A stretch of 64,000 nt of DNA from Sinomonas atrocyanea (GTDB taxonomy: Bacteria > Actinomycetota > Actinomycetes > Actinomycetales > Micrococcaceae). Both the position numbers and the translations under genes were made by a program. Shown here in pieces: positions 42,274-50,299 of the stretch. The DNA is taken from the NCBI RefSeq assembly GCF_030812675.1, contig NZ_JAUSTE010000011.1, positions 62,001-126,000 on the forward strand, given 5' to 3'. Positions within the stretch are counted from its first letter, which is position 1. Each line of letters begins with the position of its first letter. Under the pieces are notes generated by a model. It saw only the letters and a list, made by a program, of their open reading frames with translations. It searched no databases and was not told the DNA's origin.

Positions 42274-43095
42274 TCAGGGGCGGGGCAGGCGTGCCGCGAG
42301 CTCGTCGGCTGCCTGGCGGAGGGCCGGGAGCTGGGCGACGAGCTCGTCCACGCCCATGCGGACGGTGGGCGCGGAGCAGGCGATGGCCGCGAGCAGACGC
42401 GGCTCGCCGTCCGCGGCCGCCTCGAGGACGGGCACGGCGATGGCGCGCATGCCCACCTCGTTCTCCTCGTCCATGACGGCGTAGCCCTGGGCGCGGACGC
42501 GCTCGATCTCGGCGCGGAACCGGGCGCGGTCGGTGATGGTCCTCGGGGCCACCGGGACCAGCTCGACCGAGTCCACGAGGTGCTCCCGCTCCGGCTCGGG
42601 CGCGAAGGCGATGAGCGCCTTGCCGAAGGCCGAGCAGTGGAGGTGGCCGCGGTAGCCGGGATCGCTCGTGACGCGGAAGGCCTTGGGGCCGTCCACCTTG
42701 GCCACGGTGAGGAAGCGGTCCCCGTCGAGGACGGCGAGGATGCTCGCCTCTCCGGTCGTCGCGGTCAGCCGCTCGAGCACGGGGGTCGCGGTGCCCGCGA
42801 AGCCGAGCGTGTTGGAGACGTGCAGGCCGAGCTGGAACACGCGCAGGCCGAGGCTGTACTTCTTGCCCTCCGGCTCGAAGTCCACGAAGCCCGCGCGCTG
42901 GAGGGACTGCAGGAGGCGGTACGCGGTGCTGAACGGCAGCTCGGCGCGGCGGGACAGGTCCGCGGCCGTGGTGGCGCCGGGGCCGTCGCCGAGCATGACG
43001 AGCAGGCTCAGCGCCTTGCCCACCATGTCGGTCTTGCCGCGCTTCTCGTCGCCGACGGCGGCGTCAGCGGCGTCGTCGGACGTGATGGAGGTCAT
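42274..43095 (-). CDS. IclR-family transcriptional regulator, copy 1
   Basis: This 273-residue IclR regulator has its winged helix at about residues 25-85 (LSRRAELPFSTAYRLLQSLQRAGFV) and a GAF-like effector domain with GYRGHLHCSAFGKALIA and a C-terminal MGVDELVAQL. It is the first gene of the IclR-qsuD-qsuB transcript, so it probably controls the quinate/shikimate genes, as QsuR or PcaU-type regulators do elsewhere. A perfect 6-bp inverted repeat lies 14 bases above its ATG. Confidence 0.92.
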   Translation of the reverse strand: MTSITSDDAADAAVGDEKRGKTDMVGKALSLLVMLGDGPGATTAADLSRRAELPFSTAYRLLQSLQRAGFVDFEPEGKKYSLGLRVFQLGLHVSNTLGFAGTATPVLERLTATTGEASILAVLDGDRFLTVAKVDGPKAFRVTSDPGYRGHLHCSAFGKALIAFAPEPEREHLVDSVELVPVAPRTITDRARFRAEIERVRAQGYAVMDEENEVGMRAIAVPVLEAAADGEPRLLAAIACSAPTVRMGVDELVAQLPALRQAADELAARLPRP

Positions 43096-43108
43096 GCACC
43101 GATGGTCG

Positions 43109-43126
43109 CACGATTTTCATATCGTG
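43109..43126 (-). promoter_or_regulatory. Inverted repeat upstream of IclR gene
   Basis: CACGAT-TTTCAT-ATCGTG (43109-43126) is a perfect 6-bp palindrome with a six-base spacer just upstream of the IclR start at 43095. Size and AT-rich centre fit an IclR operator for autoregulation of the iclR-qsuD-qsuB transcript. Confidence 0.5.
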
Positions 43127-43192
43127 GCAACGTCGTTCGCTCTGTGGCAATAGCCGGGTCGCGGACGACGGCGGGAGCCGGGGCGAGGACCG

Positions 43193-43960
43193 TCACCTCC
43201 GGCGGTCGAAGAAGGCGGCGATGCGCGGCGGGAAGTCCTCCGCGTCGACGGCGGGGCCGGGCGGCTCCCGCCGGGCCGGCCCGGTGAGCGGCTGCAGCCC
43301 GCGGTCCACGGCGGCCTTCGCGGCGCGCAGGGACGCCGGCGCGAGCGCGGCCCACTGGGCGAGGAGCCGCTCGAGCTCGGCCTCGGCGCCGCCGTCCTCG
43401 ACGAGCGTGCTCACGAGGCCGATCCGGTGGGCCTCCTCCCCGCTGAGCATCCGGCCGCCGTACAGCAGGTCCTTGGTCCGCGAGGGCCCGATCCGCAGCG
43501 CCATGCGGGCGGCGAAGGAGGCCGAGGGCAGGATCCCCAGCCGGGAGATGGGCATGCCCACCTGCGCCGTCGCGGCGGTGATCTGCAGGTCGCACGCGAG
43601 CGCGAGCTGGCAGCCGCCCCCGGCGGCCACGCCCTCGATCACCGCGACCGTGGGCATAGGCAGGTCCTCGATGGCCCGCAGCGCCTGCTCGAGCTGCCAG
43701 AAGCTGCGGTCCACCTCGGCCATCGGCGCGTGCTCCCACTCGCGCAGGTCGGACCCGGCGCAGAACACGCCGCCGCGGCCGCGCAGCACCACCGCGCGCA
43801 GCCCGCTGCGGCCGGCCAGGGAGGCGGCGGCCCGGGCGAGCGCCTCCCAGTGCTCGGTCCGCAGCGCATTGAGGCGCCGCCCGCTGCCGAAGGTGATGAC
43901 GGCGAGCGAGCCGTCGTCGTCGACCGTCACGTCCGCGGCCTGCACCGCCACGCCCGTCAT
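43193..43960 (-). CDS. Crotonase-fold protein (enoyl-CoA hydratase/isomerase family) lacking both catalytic Glu
   Basis: This 255-residue protein has the crotonase fold. The CoA-binding and oxyanion segments are FCAGSDLRE (67-74) and GVAAGGGCQLALACD (110-124). In rat enoyl-CoA hydratase the catalytic glutamates are E144 (GGGCE) and E164 (QPE). Here the matching positions are Q118 and I138 (GMPISRLG). It is therefore unlikely to be a standard hydratase and may be an isomerase, decarboxylase, C-C hydrolase or thioesterase. It overlaps the CoA-transferase gene by four bases (ATGA), so it acts on the CoA ester made by that enzyme. Confidence 0.88.
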   Translation of the reverse strand: MTGVAVQAADVTVDDDGSLAVITFGSGRRLNALRTEHWEALARAAASLAGRSGLRAVVLRGRGGVFCAGSDLREWEHAPMAEVDRSFWQLEQALRAIEDLPMPTVAVIEGVAAGGGCQLALACDLQITAATAQVGMPISRLGILPSASFAARMALRIGPSRTKDLLYGGRMLSGEEAHRIGLVSTLVEDGGAEAELERLLAQWAALAPASLRAAKAAVDRGLQPLTGPARREPPGPAVDAEDFPPRIAAFFDRRR

Positions 43961-45252
43961 CCCAGCGCCCCCGTGGCGTGGAGGCGCTCGAGGTCGTCCT
44001 GGCTGTAGCCGAGGCCCGCGAGCACCTCGTCGCTGTGCTGGCCGAGCAGCGGCGGGGGCGTCCGCACGGCGGCGGGGGTGCGCGTGAGGCGGATGGGGCA
44101 GGCCAGCGTCCTGAGGCGCCCCGCGGTGGGGTGCTCGATCTCGGCGACCATCCCCCGGGCCAGGACCTGCGGGTCCCGGACCGCCTCGGCGACGGTCTGG
44201 ATCGGGCCCACGGGGACGCCTGCGTCGGCGAGCGCGGCGAGCCAGTCCGCCGTCGGCCGTGTCCGCAGGATCTCCTCGAGGAGGGGGATGAGCTCGTCGC
44301 GGTGGGCCACGCGGAGCGGGTTGGCGCGGAAGCGGGGGTCCTCGGCGAGGTCGGGGCGCCCCACGGCGTCGGTGAAGCGGCGCCAGAGCCCGTCGTTGCC
44401 CACCGCGACCATGATCCAGCCGTCGGCGGTGGGGAACGCCTGGTAGGGGGCGATGGTGGGGTGGGCCGAACCGTACCGCTTCGGAGTCTCGCCGCTGGCG
44501 AAGTAGCCGCTGGCCACGTAGGTGAGCCAGGAGACCGAGCCGTCGAGCAAGCTGATGTCCACCCATTGGCCGCGGCCCGTGCGGTCGCGCTCGTGCAGGG
44601 CCGCAAGGATGCCGATCACGGCCCAGGTGCCCGCGATGAGGTCCGAGCCGCTCACGCCGAACCGCACCGGGGGGCCGTCCGTCTCCCCCGTGACGCTCAT
44701 GATCCCGCTGCGGGCCTGGGCGATCGCGTCGTACCCGGCGCTGGAGGCCTCGGGCCCGGTCTGCCCGTAGCCGCTGATCGAGGCGTAGATCAGGCCCGGG
44801 TTCTCGGCGGCGAGGTCCTCGTAGCCGAGGCCGAGCCGCTGCGCGGTCCCCGGGCGGAAGTTCTCCACCACCACGTCGGCGCGGCGTGCGAGGCGGCGGA
44901 CCGCGGCGAGCCCCTCCTCGGACTTGAGGTCCACCGCGAGGCTGCGCTTGTTGCGGTTCACGGAGAGGTAGTAGGCGGCCTCCTCGCCCTGGAACGGCGG
45001 GCCCCACTGCCTCGTGTCGTCGCCGTGGCCGGGCTGCTCGACCTTGATCACGTCCGCCCCGAGGTCCGCGAGGGTCATGGTGGCGAACGGGCCCGAGAGG
45101 ATGCGGCTCAGGTCCAGGACCACGAGGTCGCGCAGCGGACCCTCCGGGGCGGAGGACTGGTCTGGGCTGGTGCCGGGCGCGGTGCCCCGGGCCGCGCCGG
45201 GCGCCACCGGGTGGGCCGCGCCCGGGCGGACGCCGGTCTGGTGCACCGTCAT
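43957..45252 (-). CDS. CaiB/BaiF family (class III) CoA-transferase
   Basis: This 431-residue family III CoA-transferase transfers CoA between carboxylates through an aspartyl intermediate. The probable nucleophile is D237 in VDISLLDGSV. The N-terminal LSRILSGPFATMTLADLGADVIKVE block and the GGRP-type NFRPGTAQRLGL segment are typical. The first 38 residues are Pro/Ala/Gly-rich and not conserved, so the start could be further in. ATG 45252 overlaps the stop of the MHS transporter gene. It probably activates the imported acid for the crotonase that follows. Confidence 0.9.
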   Translation of the reverse strand: MTVHQTGVRPGAAHPVAPGAARGTAPGTSPDQSSAPEGPLRDLVVLDLSRILSGPFATMTLADLGADVIKVEQPGHGDDTRQWGPPFQGEEAAYYLSVNRNKRSLAVDLKSEEGLAAVRRLARRADVVVENFRPGTAQRLGLGYEDLAAENPGLIYASISGYGQTGPEASSAGYDAIAQARSGIMSVTGETDGPPVRFGVSGSDLIAGTWAVIGILAALHERDRTGRGQWVDISLLDGSVSWLTYVASGYFASGETPKRYGSAHPTIAPYQAFPTADGWIMVAVGNDGLWRRFTDAVGRPDLAEDPRFRANPLRVAHRDELIPLLEEILRTRPTADWLAALADAGVPVGPIQTVAEAVRDPQVLARGMVAEIEHPTAGRLRTLACPIRLTRTPAAVRTPPPLLGQHSDEVLAGLGYSQDDLERLHATGALG

Positions 45253-46574
45253 GCGTGCCTCATGGACTTGTGCGAGCGGGCCGCGGGCGCCGCGGCCCCC
45301 GCCGTCCGCCTGCTGGGCAGCAGCAGGAGCGCCGCCATGCTGACCGCCGCGCAGATGATGATGTAGATCGAGATCGGGACGGAGCTGCCCGTGCCCGCCA
45401 GGAGGGCGGCGGCGATGAGCGGAGCCGGGCCGCCGGCGATCACGCTCGCGAGCTGGTAGCCCAGGCCCGCCCCGGTGTACCGGATGTCGGCGTCGAAGCT
45501 CTCCGCGATGAGGGCGGCCTGGGGCCCGTACTGGATGTCGTGGAAGATGAGGCTCACCACCACGGCGATGCCGATGAACAGTGCGTTGCCGGTGTTCATC
45601 AGCCCGAAGTACGGGAAGGCGTAGAGGGCGGTGAGCACCACGCCGATGCCGTAGATGAGCTTCCTGCCGAACCGGTCGGAGAGCCTGCCGAACACCGGGA
45701 TGCTGATGAGCCCGAGGGCCGCGGCGATGAGGGTGTCCACGAGGATCGCGTCGCTGTTGAACTTCAGCTGCTTGGTCGCGTAGGTGATGACGAACGTGAT
45801 GAACAGGTAGAACGGCGCCTGCTCGGAGGTGCGCACGAGCGCGGTCAGGAGGATCTCCTTGGGCTGGCGGCGGATGGCCTCGAGCAGCGGCACGCGCACC
45901 ACCTTGTCCTGGGTGCGGACCTCCTCGAACTCCGGGCTCTCCACCACGCGCAGCCGCACGAACAGGCCGACGCCGACCAGGATGATGCTCAGCAGGAAGG
46001 GCACGCGCCAGCCCCAGGCGGAGAAGTCCGCGCCGGTGACCCCGGAGGTCAGGCGGACCAGGCCGGTCGAGAGCACGAGGCCCAGCGGGACGCCCATCTG
46101 CGGCCAGCTCGCCGAGAGGCCGCGGCGCTCCTTGTGGCCCCACTCCATCGCGATGAGCACGGAGCCGCCCCACTCGCCGCCCACGCCGATGCCCTGGATG
46201 ATGCGCAGCACGGTCAGGAGGATCGGGGCCCAGACGCCGATGACCTGATAGGTCGGGAGCACGCCGATCAGCACGGTGCCGAACGCCATGAGGAACAGGG
46301 TGACCATGAGCGTCGTCTTGCGCCCGATCCGGTCGCCGTAGTGCCCGAAGATGGCCGCACCGACGGGGCGGGCCACGAAGCCGACGAACTGGGTGCCGAA
46401 GGCGGCGATGATCCCGGCGAAGTTGTCCCCGCCCGGGAAGAACAGGTGCGGGAACACGAGGGCGGCCGCCGTCCCGTAGAGGAAGAAGTCGTACCACTCG
46501 ATCGTGGTGCCCACCACGCTCGCATAGGTGGCTCGGCGCACGGCCTGTTCGCGGGTTACTGCGTGAACACTCAT
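45249..46574 (-). CDS. MHS-family MFS transporter, copy 3
   Basis: This 441-residue MHS symporter has the SVVGTTIEWYDFFLYGTAAALVF signature, GHYGDRIGRKTTL loop and about twelve membrane segments. GGAGGA precedes ATG 46574; the open frame above it lacks support. It is the first gene of an importer, CoA-transferase, crotonase operon with four-base overlaps at both internal junctions, and is divergent from the IclR gene at 46798. It probably imports the carboxylic acid that the CoA-transferase activates. Confidence 0.92.
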   Translation of the reverse strand: MSVHAVTREQAVRRATYASVVGTTIEWYDFFLYGTAAALVFPHLFFPGGDNFAGIIAAFGTQFVGFVARPVGAAIFGHYGDRIGRKTTLMVTLFLMAFGTVLIGVLPTYQVIGVWAPILLTVLRIIQGIGVGGEWGGSVLIAMEWGHKERRGLSASWPQMGVPLGLVLSTGLVRLTSGVTGADFSAWGWRVPFLLSIILVGVGLFVRLRVVESPEFEEVRTQDKVVRVPLLEAIRRQPKEILLTALVRTSEQAPFYLFITFVITYATKQLKFNSDAILVDTLIAAALGLISIPVFGRLSDRFGRKLIYGIGVVLTALYAFPYFGLMNTGNALFIGIAVVVSLIFHDIQYGPQAALIAESFDADIRYTGAGLGYQLASVIAGGPAPLIAAALLAGTGSSVPISIYIIICAAVSMAALLLLPSRRTAGAAAPAARSHKSMRHA

Positions 46575-46675
46575 CAGTCCTCCATTGGCATGATGCGGGG
46601 TCCAGTGGGCCCTGTCTTCGGGGCGATCTCCCGGCTCGTCTGCAAGCGCTTTCCCTGCTCGTCTTCGAGCTGCGA

Positions 46676-46712
46676 AACCCGTATTGTGATTTGCGTACCC
46701 ATATTCCGGGTT
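46676..46712. promoter_or_regulatory. Divergent promoter region with AACCCG/CGGGTT inverted repeat
   Basis: The 223-base gap between the divergent MHS and IclR genes contains AACCCG (46676-46681) and its reverse complement CGGGTT (46707-46712), bracketing an AT-richer centre. It is a possible IclR site; the spacing is long, so the call is weak. Nothing else stands out in the gap. Confidence 0.3.
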
Positions 46713-46797
46713 GAACAATCGGCATGTCAACGGTTTTTCATCAGAGAATGTGAGCTGGGCCACGGCAGCCAGCCGCCCAGGAGGAGGCATCGCAGTG

Positions 46798-47649
46798 ATG
46801 GCGAAGGAATCAGGCAGCGTCGGCGCACCCCTCCTGGTGCTCGCCAAGGTCTCGGCGATCCTCGACTGCTTCTCGGCGGAGGCGCCCGAGCCCACGCTGC
46901 AGCAGATCATCCGGGGCACGGGCCTGCCCCAGAGCACGTGCCAGCGCCTCGTGCAGAACATGGTGCGCGAGGGTTTCCTCGACAAGGACGGCGACACGTA
47001 CCGGATCGGGATCCAGCTCGTCCGGTGGGCAACGCCGGGCACGATCGGCCTCGACATCGTGCGCACGGTTCGGCCCATCCTCCACGCCCTGCGCGACGAG
47101 ACCGGGGAGACGGCCTGCCTCTACGTGCGAGACGGCGCGCACCGCACCGTGGTGTCCGTGGCCGAGACCCGCCACGTGGTCATGCGGCCGTTCTACGTGG
47201 GCCAGGTGATGCCGATCCACGCCGGGGCGCCGGGGAAGATCTTCCTCGCGTTCGACCCCGAGGCCCGGGCCGCGATCGAGGACGCCGAACTGACCAGGTT
47301 CACGGCCCACACCCCGGACAGCTGGGAGCAGCTGGACGAGCAGGTGGAACAGGCCCGCCTGCAGGGGTTCTTCGCCGCCTTCGGCGAGCGCAACAGCGAC
47401 GTCGGCTCCATCAGCGCCCCGGTCTACAGCCACACCGGAGACCTCGCAGCCGTGCTCGGCGTCGGCTTCCCCGTCCAGCGGGTCGGCCCGGACGACGTCG
47501 ACAGGCTGGGGCCCGCGGTGGCGCGCGCCGCCCGCGAGGCGAGCGAGGCCATGGGCTACCGGGCGCCCGAACCGCACCCGACCGCCGCTCCGCCCGCGCC
47601 CGCGGGAGGCGGCCGCGGCAGCCGGAGGCTCTCCGCCGCAGAAGCGTAG
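46798..47649 (+). CDS. IclR-family transcriptional regulator, copy 2
   Basis: This 283-residue IclR regulator has its winged helix at about residues 12-70 (LQQIIRGTGLPQSTCQRLVQNMVREGFL), with the effector domain following (MPIHAGAPGKIFLAF). GGAGGAGG precedes both GTG 46795 and ATG 46798; ATG is taken. It is divergent from the MHS/CoA-transferase/crotonase operon and likely controls it. The C-terminal 30 residues are Pro/Ala/Gly-rich and low in conservation. Confidence 0.9.
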   Translation: MAKESGSVGAPLLVLAKVSAILDCFSAEAPEPTLQQIIRGTGLPQSTCQRLVQNMVREGFLDKDGDTYRIGIQLVRWATPGTIGLDIVRTVRPILHALRDETGETACLYVRDGAHRTVVSVAETRHVVMRPFYVGQVMPIHAGAPGKIFLAFDPEARAAIEDAELTRFTAHTPDSWEQLDEQVEQARLQGFFAAFGERNSDVGSISAPVYSHTGDLAAVLGVGFPVQRVGPDDVDRLGPAVARAAREASEAMGYRAPEPHPTAAPPAPAGGGRGSRRLSAAEA

Positions 47650-47675
47650 GTCGCCACTGCACCGGTTCCAGCCGA

Positions 47676-47705
47676 TTTCTGCAACGGCTTGACGCGTTGC
47701 AGAAA
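47676..47705 (+). promoter_or_regulatory. LacI-type operator overlapping the -35 box
   Basis: TTTCTGCAACG (47676-47686) and CGTTGCAGAAA (47695-47705) are perfect 11-bp arms separated by GCTTGACG. The spacer carries a -35 hexamer TTGACG (47689-47694). It lies 68-97 bases before the LacI ATG at 47773, so repressor binding would cover the promoter. This fits autoregulation plus control of the downstream transporter. Confidence 0.75.
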
Positions 47706-47772
47706 CGGTGTCAATCTGGAGTGGTCGCTGTGATGGCGGCCACAGGATGTGAACCGGAACGAGGAGGTCCCG

Positions 47773-48747
47773 ATGGCGACGATCGCTGACATCGCCAGCG
47801 CCGCCGGCGTCTCCAAGTCCACGGTCTCCCGGTCCTTCACGCGCCCCGACTCGGTCAACACCGAGACGCGGGAGCGGGTCCTGGCCGTGGCCGCGGAACT
47901 GGGCTACAGCGCCGCTCCGGCCAAGGCCGAGTCGACCGGGACCGTCGCCCTGTACATCCCGGACATCTCCAACCCCTACTACCCGCCGCTCGTGCGGGCC
48001 ATCCAGTCCTCGTGCCGCAGGCAGTCGCTCTCGCTCATCATGGTCGACGGCGACGACGACCCCGAGGCCGACGCCGAGGAGCTCGAGCGGATCATCGGGC
48101 GCGTGGACGGCGCGATCGTCTTCGCCCCGAGGCTGGACGCCGCCCGCATCCACGCGCTCGACGCCGTCTCGCCCGTGGTGCTCATCAACCACGTGGTCGA
48201 GGGCCTGCCCTCGGTGATCCTCTCCGCACCGGAGGGGGCCCGCCAGGCGGTCGAGCACCTTGCGGCGCTCGGCCACCGGGCCATCGCGTACCTCGCCAGC
48301 TGGGAGGACAACTACACCTCCCGGGTACGCCTGGCCGCCGCGGAGGAGGCCGCCGACCACCTCGGCGTCACCCTGCGCGTGCTCACGCACGCCGAGCCGA
48401 CCTACATCGCGGGGGTGCGGGGAGCGGACCTGGTCCTGGCCGAGCCCGTCACCGCCGTGATCGCGCACAACGACCTCATGGCCTTCGGGTGCATGAACCG
48501 CCTCGCGGACCGCGGGATCCGCGTGGGCAAGGACGTCAGCGTCATCGGGTTCGACGACGTCTGGCTCGCCTCCGCCTCCCGTCCCACCCTGACCACGGTG
48601 AACACACCGTACGAGCGGGGCGGCGCCGTCGCCCTCCGCATGCTGACCGAGCGCATCGGCGACCCCGATCGCCCGGCCAGCACGGTCCATCTGTCGGGGG
48701 ACCTCGTGGTCCGCGACAGCACTGGCCCCGCCCCCGCGCTCGCCTGA
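47773..48747 (+). CDS. LacI-family transcriptional regulator
   Basis: This 324-residue LacI/GalR regulator has the N-terminal helix-turn-helix MATIADIASAAGVSKSTVSR with the hinge near residues 47-55 (the usual YxPN element is replaced by YSAAPAKA). A periplasmic-binding-like core follows, with ISNPYYPPLVRAI and the GFDDVWLASASRPTLTTV C-terminal strand. GAGGAGG directly before ATG 47773 rules out the GTG at 47749. It precedes an MHS importer gene by 54 bases. LacI proteins usually sense sugars or related polyols, which hints that this importer carries a cyclitol or sugar acid. Confidence 0.92.
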   Translation: MATIADIASAAGVSKSTVSRSFTRPDSVNTETRERVLAVAAELGYSAAPAKAESTGTVALYIPDISNPYYPPLVRAIQSSCRRQSLSLIMVDGDDDPEADAEELERIIGRVDGAIVFAPRLDAARIHALDAVSPVVLINHVVEGLPSVILSAPEGARQAVEHLAALGHRAIAYLASWEDNYTSRVRLAAAEEAADHLGVTLRVLTHAEPTYIAGVRGADLVLAEPVTAVIAHNDLMAFGCMNRLADRGIRVGKDVSVIGFDDVWLASASRPTLTTVNTPYERGGAVALRMLTERIGDPDRPASTVHLSGDLVVRDSTGPAPALA

Positions 48748-48801
48748 CCGGCCCCGCGCTCCCCCTTCTCCGTTCCGCCCTCAGTGACGAAAGACGAGCT
48801 C

Positions 48802-50166
48802 ATGAGCAGCTACTCCGACACGCCGTCCGGCATCGTCGATCCCGACATCGCAACCCCCGAGGAGCAGACGCGCCGCGTCCGTCGGGCCAAGAAGGCCGCC
48901 CTCGCCGCCTTCCTCGGCGGCGCCCTCGAGTACTACGACTTCTTCGTGTACGCGACCGCGGCGTCCCTCGTGTTCTCCAAGATCTTCTTCCCCGCCGGTG
49001 ATCCGGTGGTCGCGCAGATCTCCTCGTTCGCCACCTTCGGCGTGGCCTACGTGGCACGGCCGTTCGGCGCGATCGTCTTCGGGCACCTCGGCGACCGGAT
49101 CGGGCGCAAGAACACGCTCGTGCTCACGCTCGTGCTCATGGGCGCATCGACGTTCCTCATCGGCGCGCTGCCGGACTTCCATGCGGTCGGCTACCTCGCA
49201 CCGGTCCTGCTCGTGGCCCTGCGGCTGCTGCAGGGGCTCTCGGCCGGGGCCGAGACCGCGGGCGCATCGGCCCTGACCATGGAGGAGTCCCCGGTGGGAC
49301 GCCGCGCATTCTTCCCGTCGTTCTCGATGAGCGGCATCTCCACGGGCATCGTCCTGGCCTCGCTCGTGTTCCTCCCCGTCGCCGCGATGTCCAACGCCGA
49401 CCGCCTCGCCTGGGGCTGGAGGATCCCGTTCTGGTCCTCGATCGTGGTCCTGATCGTCGCGTTCCTCGTCCGGCGCACCCTCGAGGAGCCCGAGGTCTTC
49501 GAGGAGAAGGCCCAGCACCACGAGCTGGTCAAGCTTCCCTTCCTGGACATGCTCCGGACCCACCCGGCGCAGTTCATCCAGGTCGCCCTGATGTCCTTCG
49601 AGACCGTGACCAACACGTTCATGCAGTCCTTCGGCCTGGCCTACGCCGTCTCGGTGGGCATCAACGCCCAGACCATGCTGTGGGTCAGCATCGTCGGCAA
49701 CGTCATCGCCATCGCCACCCAGCCGCTCTCCGCGATGTTCGCCGACAAGTTCGGCCGGAAGCCGATCTTCATCGCCGGCGTCAGCGGCTCGGCCGTGCTC
49801 ATCTTCGTCTACTTCTGGGCCATCTCGACGGCGAACATCCCGCTCGTCTTCGTGGTCTCGACGCTCATCACGGCGGGCACGTACGCGATGTCCAACGCCA
49901 TCTACCCGGCCTGGTTCGCCGAGCTGTTCAACGTCCGCGTCCGCTACTCGGGAATGGCCGTCGGCCTCCAGATCGGCATCCTCTGCGCAGGCTTCACGCC
50001 GCTGCTCGGCACCGCCCTCGTCGGCAAGGTCGCGGCCAACTGGGGACCGGCCGCCTGGATCGTGGCAGGCTCCACGATCCTCGCCCTCATCGGCGCCATC
50101 TGGGCCCGCGAGACGTTCCGGACGCCGATCCACGAGCTCGGCAACCCCGTCCGCGGCAGCAAGTAG
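48802..50166 (+). CDS. MHS-family MFS transporter, copy 4
   Basis: This 454-residue MHS symporter has the FLGGALEYYDFFVYATAASLVF signature, GHLGDRIGRKNTLVLTLVLMGASTFLIG and about twelve membrane segments. It is closer in wording to copy 1 (7739-9112: same GRKN...LTLVLMGASTFLIG run, ATLGVAYVARP, GNSANWGPVGW against VAANWGPAAW) than to copies 2 and 3. ATG 48802 is preferred to GTG 48784, with AAAGACGAG as a weak ribosome binding site. It follows lacI on the same strand; no enzyme gene is attached, unlike the other three importers. Confidence 0.9.
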   Translation: MSSYSDTPSGIVDPDIATPEEQTRRVRRAKKAALAAFLGGALEYYDFFVYATAASLVFSKIFFPAGDPVVAQISSFATFGVAYVARPFGAIVFGHLGDRIGRKNTLVLTLVLMGASTFLIGALPDFHAVGYLAPVLLVALRLLQGLSAGAETAGASALTMEESPVGRRAFFPSFSMSGISTGIVLASLVFLPVAAMSNADRLAWGWRIPFWSSIVVLIVAFLVRRTLEEPEVFEEKAQHHELVKLPFLDMLRTHPAQFIQVALMSFETVTNTFMQSFGLAYAVSVGINAQTMLWVSIVGNVIAIATQPLSAMFADKFGRKPIFIAGVSGSAVLIFVYFWAISTANIPLVFVVSTLITAGTYAMSNAIYPAWFAELFNVRVRYSGMAVGLQIGILCAGFTPLLGTALVGKVAANWGPAAWIVAGSTILALIGAIWARETFRTPIHELGNPVRGSK

Positions 50167-50231
50167 GCCCCCGGCCCCCAGCGGCCGGCGGACCTGACCC
50201 CTCAGACGGGCGGATCCCACTCCTCACCATC

Positions 50232-50299
50232 AGGGACATGACCCCTCAACGCGAACACCGTTGAGGGGTCATGTCCCTGCGTTGAGGGGTCATGTCCCT
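50232..50299. repeat. Triple 20-bp palindromic element (REP-like)
   Basis: A 20-base arm AGGGACATGACCCCTCAACG (50232-50251) is followed after seven bases by its exact reverse complement (50259-50278). That complement is repeated as a direct copy at 50280-50299. A partial copy TGACCCCTCA lies at 50205-50214. The last copy contains the stop codon of the GH15 gene at 50290. The hairpin could act as a terminator for the convergent MHS and GH15 genes; the exact triplication resembles a dispersed intergenic repeat family. Confidence 0.8.

Noticed and set aside
45249-47078. N-terminal extension of the third MHS transporter to 609 residues
   Set aside because: The extension crosses the divergent promoter and part of the IclR gene; ATG 46574 has a good ribosome binding site and the family N-terminus.
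47749-47772. GTG 47749 as start of the LacI gene
   Set aside because: GAGGAGG lies inside that segment directly before ATG 47773, and MATIADIA is the usual LacI N-terminus.
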